DNA of 64,000 nt from Sphingomonadales bacterium. Lineage in GTDB: Bacteria; Pseudomonadota; Alphaproteobacteria; Sphingomonadales; Sphingomonadaceae. Of this stretch, positions 8,682 to 16,182 are shown piece after piece; positions within the stretch are counted from its first letter, which is position 1, and every line of letters begins with the position of its first letter. The notes beneath the pieces are model-generated. The model saw only the letters and a list, made by a program, of their open reading frames with translations. It did not search any database and was not told where the DNA came from. Made by a program: the position numbers and the translations under genes. The stretch covers positions 372,001 through 436,000 of the forward strand of contig JADKHG010000014.1 of assembly GCA_016721875.1 (NCBI GenBank), written 5' to 3'.

Positions 8682-9686
8682 TTAGTCCGCAACATCGACA
8701 ACCTCCAAACGCGGTGTGGCAGCATCGTAAACGGCGACAATCCGGCATGGCATGTCAGCACCTGAGCAAACAGCACTGACTCTGGCCTTGACCGAACCAG
8801 AGTCGGCAGAACTTACCCATTGGCTGTGCCCTTTGGAATTTTTGATGTGCACAAGCGCCCCGTTCGCCGCGAATGCTTCGACAACGCACTCTTTTCCGCT
8901 GTCTTGCCGACATTTGCCGAGAACTTGCGACAGAGCTTGCTCCGAATTTTGCTGACCGGATACCAACCAAGCCTTGCCTTGCCATTGCATTGCAGGCGGT
9001 GTTTCCGGTCGGACCGTAAACGCCCAAATGTGCCGCCTTGCTTCACCAGTCGGGAATATATTCTCCGAATAATCGACGGCGCCATCTGCATCCAGAGGAA
9101 CCAGCCCGCTTTCGAATTCACGAAGCAAAACACAGCCAAACGAATTATTTGCGCATATTTCCATAGCTTCGCGTTTAGCGGCGCGCGGATCATCAGACCG
9201 AAATGGCAATCCTTTGACCCAAGTGATGCCCATCGCATCGCGCACAACCGCGATATGACCCACACCTTTTACGGTTGCGCCTAACGCGCAGCCTTCGCCC
9301 ATCGCAGCCGCGCAGGCATCAAGCACGCGCCTTTCCGCTGACTCCGCAGTCATATGAGCTGAGCTTTCCCAAACCGAGGATGTATCCGAGTGGTATGCGA
9401 GAGCCATGAAGCTGGCCGCTATCGGTGAGTAACCGGGCCATTTCGAACCAGAATCATCCTCTTCCGATTCAACGGCACCTGCGTCCACTCGAACACAAAC
9501 CGGATATTGGACAGGTGGAACTCCGGTCATGCCGATCTGTTTTTCGCCGGGGCCGGCCCCATTTGGGCAAACATATTGCGCATAGGCCGGGCTTGTCGGA
9601 GTCACGAACAATGCAATAAAGATGGCGCAAATTGAAAAGGATATTGCGTGCTTTCTCAAAGCTTTAATTTTCTGGAAAATTTGCAT
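8682..9686 (-). CDS. secreted DUF4189-type protein
   Basis: A secreted protein of 334 residues with a signal peptide (ISFSICAIFIALFVTPTSPAYA) and three related segments of roughly 95 residues. Each starts with an aromatic/alanine motif (AASFMALAYHSD, HIWAFTV, KAWLVSGQQNSEQAL) and holds paired cysteines after an alanine-rich helix (AERRVLDACAAAMGEGC, AKREAMEICANNSFGC, ALSQVLGKCRQDSGKEC). This is the pattern of the DUF4189 family, whose function is unknown. The cysteine pairs probably form disulfides in the periplasm. It is followed on the same strand by no near gene and preceded by a second DUF4189 protein. Confidence 0.75.
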   Translation of the reverse strand: MQIFQKIKALRKHAISFSICAIFIALFVTPTSPAYAQYVCPNGAGPGEKQIGMTGVPPVQYPVCVRVDAGAVESEEDDSGSKWPGYSPIAASFMALAYHSDTSSVWESSAHMTAESAERRVLDACAAAMGEGCALGATVKGVGHIAVVRDAMGITWVKGLPFRSDDPRAAKREAMEICANNSFGCVLLREFESGLVPLDADGAVDYSENIFPTGEARRHIWAFTVRPETPPAMQWQGKAWLVSGQQNSEQALSQVLGKCRQDSGKECVVEAFAANGALVHIKNSKGHSQWVSSADSGSVKARVSAVCSGADMPCRIVAVYDAATPRLEVVDVAD

Positions 9687-9707
9687 GGACGTCCTCTAGC
9701 ACGAATT

Positions 9708-10583
9708 TCAATTCTCTGACTTTAGCTTCTTTTGCTTCAATGGCTTTGGTTTGTACCTAGGCTCAGACAGCGCCGATCCCGTTGCTACGATCGAACAGGA
9801 TTTCTGACCTTTTGCTTTTTCACAATTTTTAACCGCTACCTTGCCGGCACTCTCCTCTCCCCTTGTCGACCATGCTCCGTAAAGTGAGCCATCATCGGCC
9901 ATAGCGATACCACCATAGCCGGTCTGGAATGTGTAAGCCCAGCAGCCGGGTTGGGCGCAGTTTTTCAGCGCCGATTTCTCCGCGTCGCTCCTGCGAGCAA
10001 GCGCCCAGGAATTACCGTGCACGTTGGTTGTTGAATCATAAGCAACCGACCCGAAATGCCAATATACGGCATCGGCCGTGCTGCTGGCGGAAACCACGGT
10101 CGCGCAGTCGACGCCGCCTGCCATTCTGCACTGGTTTTCCGCCTCTGCGCTGCTTCTTGTGCTAAAGCCGGAGACCCTGTCATCGTCTGACAAGGCGACA
10201 TAGGCAAAATCTTCTCCGAAGCTGATTATGGCGCAATGCGTTCCGCAAGCGGAGTTGGCATAATTCTTGGCCGCCTCGATATCGTCATAGTTCCAGCCTG
10301 CAACAAATCTGCGACTGAGAGGATCAACAGCAACCGTGCCATATTTCCAATGACAATCCTCTTGATATATTGGCTGAGGCGAGCCGTAGATGGGCACATT
10401 GTTTTGGCCATAGGCGATTATCGGCGCCGAAGTTTCGCCAACGACAATATTTTCGCAGATTTCCGACGCTTTTGCCTCTGGAATGGCGAATAAAAGAAGC
10501 GTCGAAGCGAGCAAAAGCCCGACCAGTTTCAGTATCTGCGGCACCCCATCGACCATTTCAGCGAACCCATTTTTGAAAGTCAT
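9708..10583 (-). CDS. secreted DUF4189-type protein, second copy
   Basis: A paralogue of the neighbour at 8682-9686. I start it at ATG 10583 (MTFKNGFAEMV...) because a clear signal peptide follows (LVGLLLASTLLLFAIPEAKA); a longer start at 10658 would place 25 unlikely residues ahead. Two or three DUF4189 segments are visible, each with the motif A.nxC....C: AAKNYANSACGTHC, AENQCRMAGGVDC, SALKNCAQPGC and VAVKNCEKAKGQKSC. The C-terminus is lysine-rich (KPKPLKQKKLKSEN). The upstream gene in this pair ends 21 bases before the next start, so they are likely one operon. The function is unknown. Confidence 0.72.
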   Translation of the reverse strand: MTFKNGFAEMVDGVPQILKLVGLLLASTLLLFAIPEAKASEICENIVVGETSAPIIAYGQNNVPIYGSPQPIYQEDCHWKYGTVAVDPLSRRFVAGWNYDDIEAAKNYANSACGTHCAIISFGEDFAYVALSDDDRVSGFSTRSSAEAENQCRMAGGVDCATVVSASSTADAVYWHFGSVAYDSTTNVHGNSWALARRSDAEKSALKNCAQPGCWAYTFQTGYGGIAMADDGSLYGAWSTRGEESAGKVAVKNCEKAKGQKSCSIVATGSALSEPRYKPKPLKQKKLKSEN

Positions 10584-10730
10584 ATCGAAAGCATCGGAGA
10601 TTAGAGGATTTGCTGATGGGGAGCATCGGCGGATATGTACTGGTGCGAAAATGAGCAAAGGCCCGGCAATGGGCCGATATGCTTCAGGTTTTTCTTTGCC
10701 AGCGAGGTCAACGACAAATAGGTTACAGCA

Positions 10731-11990
10731 ATGCGTGTGCTTTCTGTCCTGATGCTATTGATCAATCCGGCCGCCGGAAACGCCGCTTATGCTCCTCCAG
10801 CAAAATTGGCTCCCATCGTAGCGAGGGTCGCCACAAAACACATCACCCCCGGCATCGAAGTGCTGCTGTCCGACCGGCTGGCGCTGCTGTCGGGGAAGCG
10901 GGTTGCCTTGCTCACCAACCAGACCGGCGTGGACCGCAAGGGGGTCAGCAGCGTCGATCTGTTGCGCGCGCAGCCGGGGGTGAATCTGGTAGCATTGTTC
11001 AGCCCCGAACATGGCGTGCGCGGACAGGCGCAGGCGGGGGAGAGGGTGGCGTCAGGCATCGACGCCAAAACCGGCCTTCCGGCCCACAGCCTTTATGGCG
11101 AAACCAAAATGCCCACGCCGGCGATGATGGCGGGGATTGACGTCGTGCTGGTCGATTTGCAGGATGTCGGCACGCGCTTTTATACCTATTCGACGACCTT
11201 GTTGTTCATGCTGCGCGCGGCGGAGAAATCGGGGGCGGAGGTGATTATACTCGACCGACCCAATCCGCAGGGCGGGGTGCTGGTCGAGGGGCCAGTGCTT
11301 GAACCACCCTTTGCTTCATTTGTCGGCAGCTTTGCGATGCCGGTGCGCCACGGCATGACGCTGGGCGAGTTGGCCAAGATGTTCGTGAGCGAGGAGAAAT
11401 TGCGGACAAAGCTGCGCGTGATTCCGGTGCGCGGCTGGGAACGCGCGATGCATCCCTATTTCGCATGGGACCTGCCCTGGGTCCCGCCTTCGCCCAATAT
11501 GCCTTCACCCAAGACCGCTGCTGTCTATCCCGGCACGGCCTTGTTTGAAGGCACCAATATTTCCGAAGGGCGCGGCAGCGAAAAGCCGTTCGAATATGTG
11601 GGTGCGCCCTTCATAGACGGAGCCGCGCTTGCCGAAAGGATGAATGCCGCCGGACTTCCGGGGGTTGCGTTCAAACCCATATCCTTCACCCCCACTTTCT
11701 CCAAATTTGCCGGGCAGACGTGCCGTGGCGTGTGGGTGATCCCGACCGATCGCAAGACCTTCATGCCCTTCCGAACCGGGATTGCGCTGGTGAAGGCCGT
11801 GCATGATCTTTATCCCGATCAGTTCCGCTTCCGCGAAGGCGTGCTCTCCTTTTTCGATCAACTCGCCGGGACCGACGCGGTGCGTAAGGGCATTATCGCA
11901 GGGCAGGATGTCACTACCATCGAACAACAATGGCAGGCTAGACTGGCCGAATTCGGCAAAGTCCGCGCGCGCTATTTGATCTATCGCTGA
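10731..11990 (+). CDS. namZ: exo-beta-N-acetylmuramidase NamZ (DUF1343 family)
   Basis: Secreted enzyme of 419 residues predicted to release MurNAc from the non-reducing end of peptidoglycan fragments. A signal peptide covers residues 1-19. The family start GIEVLLSDRLALLSGKRVALLTNQTGVD (about 45-72) is followed by FSPEHGVRG, DLQDVGTRFYTYSTTL, DRPNPQGG, HGMTLGELAKM, PSPNMP and FEGTNISEGRGS, all hallmarks of DUF1343/NamZ. A sodium:solute symporter gene converges on it with a 10-base overlap of the 3' ends. Together they suggest peptidoglycan-sugar recovery, although no kinase or etherase gene is nearby. Confidence 0.85.
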   Translation: MRVLSVLMLLINPAAGNAAYAPPAKLAPIVARVATKHITPGIEVLLSDRLALLSGKRVALLTNQTGVDRKGVSSVDLLRAQPGVNLVALFSPEHGVRGQAQAGERVASGIDAKTGLPAHSLYGETKMPTPAMMAGIDVVLVDLQDVGTRFYTYSTTLLFMLRAAEKSGAEVIILDRPNPQGGVLVEGPVLEPPFASFVGSFAMPVRHGMTLGELAKMFVSEEKLRTKLRVIPVRGWERAMHPYFAWDLPWVPPSPNMPSPKTAAVYPGTALFEGTNISEGRGSEKPFEYVGAPFIDGAALAERMNAAGLPGVAFKPISFTPTFSKFAGQTCRGVWVIPTDRKTFMPFRTGIALVKAVHDLYPDQFRFREGVLSFFDQLAGTDAVRKGIIAGQDVTTIEQQWQARLAEFGKVRARYLIYR

Positions 11991-13522
11991 GCCGTGGCCT
12001 TCCCCGCGAGACACACCAGAAATGCCAGACTCGCGCCGATGCAAAGCTGCCATGGGAAGGCAAGGGTCTTCATCGCTGCGGGCAGGCCCAGACTATCGAC
12101 CACATAATGCTGTTGCAGCAGGATCGCGAAAAACCCTACCGCCAGCGCGCCGATCACCGAAAGCGTCGATCCGCGCTTCGTGAACAGCGCGACCGCATAG
12201 ACGCCGAGCAGCCCTGAATAGGCGAAAGTCATCACCCCCAGCACAAATTCGAGCAGCGGCGTATCGCTATAATGCTGCCAATAATAGCACAGGATCGACA
12301 TGGCGAACAAAGCCAGCGCAAGGCCAATCATCGCCCCGCGACCGGCGTTGACATAATGATGCTCGGGCGGGCGGGTGCCGTGGCGCTCCCTCCACGGCCG
12401 GTAGAAATCGTTGACCAGCACCGCCGCCATAGAGATCAGCCCCGAATTGATTGCTGCTGCTGCAATCACCCCGACAGTGATAAGCCCGCGCAAACCAGGG
12501 GGGATTTCGGACAGGATGAACGACATGAAGACGGTGATCTTCTCGCCCGAAAATCCCTGCATCGCGCTGGCTGACGCGCCCATCAGCTCGGGTCGGTCAT
12601 AGAATATATGCAGCAGTGAGCCGATTCCCATGAACAGCGCGACCACCGGGATCGTCATCCACATCGACAGATAAAGCGCGCGCTTGCCATGACGCGCATC
12701 CTCGCACGCCAGAAAGCGCTGGCTCGTGTCCTGATCGAGACCCGCATTGCCGACATTGAGCAGCACCAGCCCGGTCAATATCGCCCAGACAGTAAAGGGT
12801 TTTGTCAGGTCGAACGACCAGTCGAACAGCCGCATCTTGTCGATACCACCGGGGGCGTGGCGCAGCCCGTCCCATATCTCTGCCGGTGCCGCCGGGATTT
12901 TGTTCAGCAGGAAGGCGAAGACCAGCAACGCCCCGCCAACATAGAGCACCACCTGCACCAGATCGCTCCAGATCACCGCATTCAGCCCGCCGAACAAAGT
13001 GAAGACAATGCCGAACACCACCAGCACCGCAGAGGCAATCATGATATGTTCGGGCGTGACATCGAGGAAGATGATCATCGAAACCGCGATCGCTGCAAGG
13101 TAAAGCCGCGCCCCGCTGGCCAGCACACGCCCGACCAGATACATCCCCGCCGCCGCGCGCCGAGCGGTCGCATCAAATCGGCTTTCGAGCAACTCATAGA
13201 CTGTGGTCGCGCCCATTGCGTAATAGCGCGGGATCAGGAAACGCGCGACCAGCACTGCGCCGATGATCGCTGCAAAATTGCTGGTCAGATAGCTATAATC
13301 GCCGCGAAAACTGTTATCGGGCGCGCCGAGGAAGGTTGCCGCCGACTGCATGGTGGAGAGCGCTGACACCGCGACCAGCCATGCCGGGGCATGGTGCCCG
13401 GCAAGGAAATAATCATCGGCCTCAGACGGATTGCGCCGCGACGACCACCACGCCGCCAGCGCCAGCAACGCCACATAGAAACCGAGCACCGCCCAGTCAT
13501 ATCCGGTAAACGCCAACGGCAT
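11981..13522 (-). CDS. sodium:solute symporter (SSS family)
   Basis: Inner-membrane sodium-coupled transporter of 513 residues with about 13 hydrophobic helices. Family features include the N-terminal YFLAGHHAPAWLVAVSALSTMQSAATFLGAP, a VYELLESRFDATARR loop and LNVGNAGLDQDTSQRFLACED, as in SSS proteins. The substrate cannot be told from sequence. Its 3' end overlaps that of namZ by 10 bases on the opposite strand. In Tannerella a MurNAc transporter of this type accompanies muramidase genes, which makes MurNAc or another amino sugar a reasonable guess. Confidence 0.85.
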   Translation of the reverse strand: MPLAFTGYDWAVLGFYVALLALAAWWSSRRNPSEADDYFLAGHHAPAWLVAVSALSTMQSAATFLGAPDNSFRGDYSYLTSNFAAIIGAVLVARFLIPRYYAMGATTVYELLESRFDATARRAAAGMYLVGRVLASGARLYLAAIAVSMIIFLDVTPEHIMIASAVLVVFGIVFTLFGGLNAVIWSDLVQVVLYVGGALLVFAFLLNKIPAAPAEIWDGLRHAPGGIDKMRLFDWSFDLTKPFTVWAILTGLVLLNVGNAGLDQDTSQRFLACEDARHGKRALYLSMWMTIPVVALFMGIGSLLHIFYDRPELMGASASAMQGFSGEKITVFMSFILSEIPPGLRGLITVGVIAAAAINSGLISMAAVLVNDFYRPWRERHGTRPPEHHYVNAGRGAMIGLALALFAMSILCYYWQHYSDTPLLEFVLGVMTFAYSGLLGVYAVALFTKRGSTLSVIGALAVGFFAILLQQHYVVDSLGLPAAMKTLAFPWQLCIGASLAFLVCLAGKATAQR

Positions 13523-13591
13523 GGTTGCTTCCCCTTAGGCCGGAAGAGAAAGCCTATGGCGGGGGTAAATGCAAGCTGGCTCTTATTATCA

Positions 13592-13718
13592 CCGTAGTGC
13601 TGAGCCTGTCGAGGCCGAAGGCGGTGCGTTGCACCAACCACGCCTCAATGTTTACGCCAACCTGAGAAGCGCCTTTCACCTTCGGTGGCCTTCGGCTCGA
13701 CAGGCTCAGGGCTACGGT
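13592..13718. repeat. paired REP-like inverted repeat
   Basis: GTAGTGCTGAGCCTGTCGAG... at 13594 and its near-complement ...CTCGACAGGCTCAGGGCTAC at 13693-13714 flank about 67 bases. The core is the same as at 7287 and 63312. It fills the space between the symporter start and the TauE gene end. Confidence 0.75.
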
Positions 13719-13732
13719 TTAAGTCCTAGGCC

Positions 13733-14509
13733 TCAACCCAAAGCCTTATACAGGCTGAACAGGCTGGTCGCCGTCAGCACCACCCCTACCATCGTCAGCA
13801 AAGTCTTCGCCGGAATGCGCTTGGCGATATAGCCGCCAAAGGGTGCCGCGAGCAGCCCGCCGATGATCAGCCCGCCGGTGACAATGGTAAACGCCTCCAG
13901 CCCGATTTGCGTCATGAAGGTGATCGACACCGACAATGTCAGGAAGAATTCGGCGGTGTTCACAGTGCCGATGGTCTTGCGCGGGTCAGTGCCCTGGATC
14001 AGCAGGTTTGATGTCACCACCGGGCCCCAGCCACCGCCGCCCGAAGCATCGAGAAAGCCGCCAAACAAGCCCAGCGGAATCGCGATCTTGGGGTCCTTCA
14101 CCTTTGGCACAGTCGGATAGGTTAGCGCCTTGTACAGCAGGTAAAAACCGAGGCAGGTCAGATACAGCATCACCAGCGGCTTGGCGACCGAGCCATCGAC
14201 ATTCGACAGCGCATAGGCCCCCAGCACCCCGCCAATCACCCCGGGCAGCGCGATCTTGGCGAACAGTTTCCAATCGACATTCTTGTGCAACACATGGCTG
14301 ATCCCCGACGCTCCGGTGGTGAACATCTCGACCAGATGCACCCCTGCAGAGGCGCGCGACGGCGGAACCCCCATTACGCTGACCAGCAAGGTCGAACAGA
14401 TCACGCCAAATGCCATGCCCAGCGCGCCATCGACCAGCTGCGCGGCAAAGCCGATGGCGATGAAGGGGGCAATGGCATGCCAGTCGATCTGGTTGAGAAA
14501 TTCCAACAT
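13733..14509 (-). CDS. TauE/SafE family sulfite/organosulfonate exporter-like protein
   Basis: Inner-membrane protein of 258 residues with about eight hydrophobic helices. I start at ATG 14509 (MLEFLNQIDWHAI) because GGGGAG lies nine bases upstream and the longer frame adds an unlikely 26-residue tail. Two family repeats are seen, each with a G-rich motif: AAQLVDGALGMAFGV (residues 22-36) and GGFLDASGGGGWGPV (about 148-162). The substrate is unknown; relatives move sulfite, sulfonates or other small anions. Confidence 0.85.
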   Translation of the reverse strand: MLEFLNQIDWHAIAPFIAIGFAAQLVDGALGMAFGVICSTLLVSVMGVPPSRASAGVHLVEMFTTGASGISHVLHKNVDWKLFAKIALPGVIGGVLGAYALSNVDGSVAKPLVMLYLTCLGFYLLYKALTYPTVPKVKDPKIAIPLGLFGGFLDASGGGGWGPVVTSNLLIQGTDPRKTIGTVNTAEFFLTLSVSITFMTQIGLEAFTIVTGGLIIGGLLAAPFGGYIAKRIPAKTLLTMVGVVLTATSLFSLYKALG

Positions 14510-14782
14510 GCGCAATCGCTCCCCAAAACGCCACGCCGAATCGCGGCTGGAATGGGGGCAAGTTATGTCAACTGTTGTGATAGACAATGGGGCTTGGGCT
14601 TGGGTGCGATAAAGCGGGGCTTTGGTGGGATGTGGGGATGGGGGGTGGTTTGCGATCAGTTTTGTGACTTAGGTTCAGCTTATCATCGATACCAAAAGCG
14701 GACATCATTTGGGGGTTATTGTACCTGTCACCGGAACCACCGGAGAGCTACGACTTCCAATCCGCCGCCAGTAAATGGTTTA
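14510..14782. other. intergenic edge of the low-GC patch
   Basis: No gene or clear hairpin was seen. GC falls sharply here compared with the TauE side, marking the left edge of the atypical region that runs to about 17230. No integrase, tRNA or clear attachment repeat was found at this edge. Confidence 0.4.
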
Positions 14783-15556
14783 CTACGTCAACGTGTCCCA
14801 AGCCTCTATAAAGCTTGCGTAGTCCATCTGCAGTCTTAAGTAATGTACATTAGAAAATTTCTTGAAATTCGTTTCTTCATCATCTTTTTTTGCGCCGATA
14901 GAATTTCTAATAAACCCGACGGCTTCCATCGCTTTTTCGAGCCTTTGGCCGTAAACAGGTTCATGATGGGCTACTCGATTCCTAGTCGCGTAAATTGTTT
15001 CCAGGGCGGTAGATACCTCACTTCTGCCAAGTGATTTATTAGGGAATGCCTTCTTGAGTGAAGGCTTCCAGAGCGTGCTGTCGTACTCTCCAGAGTATAG
15101 TCGTTTCCAAAAGGACAATGTAGTTTGCGAAATGACCTGCCCGTGGGATGGCGTAAATAAAGCGTTTCGCTTTTTTACGACCGTTTTATGTTTTGTATTC
15201 GGCGGGATACCATTGGGATACGCTTGGGCGTCGAGATCATTTTTTTCTTTATAGCTCAATTTTGAGTAGGCTGTTTTTTGAGCGTGACTATAAGCCTTAC
15301 TAATCGCGTTGCATTCAAAGGTTTTGAGGGGCAGGGTTGTATGATCTGGCAAAAGCCACTCATGATCGCCAAAATCTTCGATTAATAGCTGATTAGTAAT
15401 GTTGCGCAGCGAAAGTTCCAGCAACGCAATCATCGCCATCAGTGACGTTCCTAACTGGAGAGTGTGGTTGTGGAGTGCAACGGCCTTCTTCTGCTGATCA
15501 GTGTGATTCTGATATGTTCTTAGCCGCTCGGCTGAAATAAAATCTTCAATTTCCAT
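14783..15556 (-). CDS. Abi family protein (AbiF/AbiD-like, HEPN RNase fold)
   Basis: A 257-residue soluble protein of the Abi_2 (AbiD/AbiF) family, linked to abortive infection against phage. The visible pattern is: ALLELSLRNITNQLLIEDFG (about 44-63), then VISQTTLSFWKRLYS and LWKPSLKKAFPN in the middle, and the C-terminal YATRNRVAHHEPVYGQRL. RNRVAH is the R-x4-H catalytic motif of HEPN ribonucleases, so RNA cleavage is the expected activity (known for the fold, not tested here). The gene is AT-richer than its neighbours, suggesting transfer. A structured RNA candidate is encoded divergently 58 bases away. GGGG occurs seven bases before the ATG. Confidence 0.85.
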   Translation of the reverse strand: MEIEDFISAERLRTYQNHTDQQKKAVALHNHTLQLGTSLMAMIALLELSLRNITNQLLIEDFGDHEWLLPDHTTLPLKTFECNAISKAYSHAQKTAYSKLSYKEKNDLDAQAYPNGIPPNTKHKTVVKKRNALFTPSHGQVISQTTLSFWKRLYSGEYDSTLWKPSLKKAFPNKSLGRSEVSTALETIYATRNRVAHHEPVYGQRLEKAMEAVGFIRNSIGAKKDDEETNFKKFSNVHYLRLQMDYASFIEAWDTLT

Positions 15557-15579
15557 GTAAGACCCCCAAGACTTTATTC

Positions 15580-15607
15580 TTGCATATGCATGGAAGCGCT
15601 GTTATGT
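15580..15607 (+). promoter_or_regulatory. candidate promoter for the divergent small RNA
   Basis: TTGCAT and TTATGT are separated by 16 bases. A start near 15614 would place the first paired base of the RNA six nucleotides from its 5' end. On the opposite strand TAGACA (15609-15604) and TATGCA (18-base spacing) could serve the Abi gene, so the promoters overlap. Confidence 0.45.
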
Positions 15608-15613
15608 CTAGAG

Positions 15614-15709
15614 ATGAAAGGTCGGGGATAAGGTCGGCAGCGCTGCTTCGGCAGTGACGGACCCCCCACCTAACGATGAGAGGCTCATCCTTTACGGATG
15701 AGCCTTTTT
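15614..15709 (+). ncRNA. candidate structured RNA next to the Abi gene (abiF-RNA-like)
   Basis: A compact RNA of about 96 nt. GGT (15620-15622), GGGG (15624-15627) and GGTC (15632-15635) pair in order with ACC (15668-15670), CCCC (15664-15667) and GACC (15660-15663), leaving a one-base and a four-base (AUAA) bulge. Inside is a CUGC-UUCG-GCAG hairpin (15643-15654). An intrinsic terminator (15681-15709) closes it. There is no ORF. Known biology: an abiF RNA motif is reported beside Abi_2 genes, and AbiF HEPN proteins with a partner RNA have been described as RNA-antitoxin systems. Whether this RNA belongs to that class is inference. Confidence 0.6.
15681..15709 (+). terminator. intrinsic terminator of the Abi-linked RNA
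   Basis: Perfect 10-bp stem AGGCTCATCC / GGATGAGCCT with a five-base loop TTTAC and a following TTTT. It works only in the plus direction, so something other than the Abi gene is transcribed here. Confidence 0.9.
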
Positions 15710-15865
15710 CGTTTGTGAAACTACCGCGTTGCTGCTGCAATGTCTCTTGAGACAAGAACCTCTGGTTTTAGGATCGAGAAAAATCATCCGCAAATGGGTC
15801 GATTGCCGCTACCAAAAATATGCTGAGAATGGCTGCTAAGCCAAATTTAACGCTAAAATCGGACG

Positions 15866-15899
15866 GTCCGCTCCCCCCAACAAAGCGGACGATTTTTTG
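15866..15899 (+). terminator. second plus-strand terminator in the low-GC patch
   Basis: GTCCGCT / AGCGGAC stem (7 bp) with an 11-base loop containing CCCCCC, followed by GATTTTTTG. No plus-strand gene ends here. It may end a second untranslated RNA beginning after 15710; nothing else in 15710-15865 could be assigned. Confidence 0.6.
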
Positions 15900-16062
15900 A
15901 ATCCCGATCTGTCCACAGCAAGTGAAGCGTGCGCTACAAACTGTGACTTTCAACAAAGCACCTATATAACAATAGGATGTTGCGACCTATCCGAGTCATT
16001 CATCGTGACGATGCCCCTTCCTTGGTATCAACTAAGGTCAAGCAGCGAGCAGCTCGTCAAGG
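15897..16062. repeat. imperfect direct repeat, copy 1 (remnant of Rrf2 gene tail and promoter)
   Basis: Aligns in the same direction with 17075-17264. Shared blocks are TTGAATCCC-ATCTG, TATATAACAATA, CATCGTGACGATG, TTCCTTGGT-TCAACT and GCAGCGAGCAGCTC. The last block reads on the minus strand as DELLAA-stop, the tail of the Rrf2 regulator. It looks like the leftover of a tandem duplication whose second gene copy was lost. Confidence 0.75.
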
Positions 16063-16182
16063 CCAGTCGTTCGCCCATGAAGAGTCCTGCGCTACAATGG
16101 GGTCGTTCGCGGCGGGCACGCTTTGCCCGAAAAACCTAGAGGCTCAGCCCTTCATGTCGTCCTGGCCCAACGTCCATCTCCC

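Noticed and set aside
15600..15710. SRP (4.5S) RNA or tmRNA
   Set aside because: The conserved SRP loop sequence and the tmRNA tRNA-like ends are absent; the size and pairing differ.
15546..15755. 69-codon minus-strand frame over the candidate RNA
   Set aside because: No ribosome site, odd composition, and it crosses the terminator hairpin.
15768..15956. 62-codon minus-strand frame with a hydrophobic segment
   Set aside because: It lies partly in the decayed repeat copy and lacks a credible start; it could be a remnant but I cannot support it as a gene.
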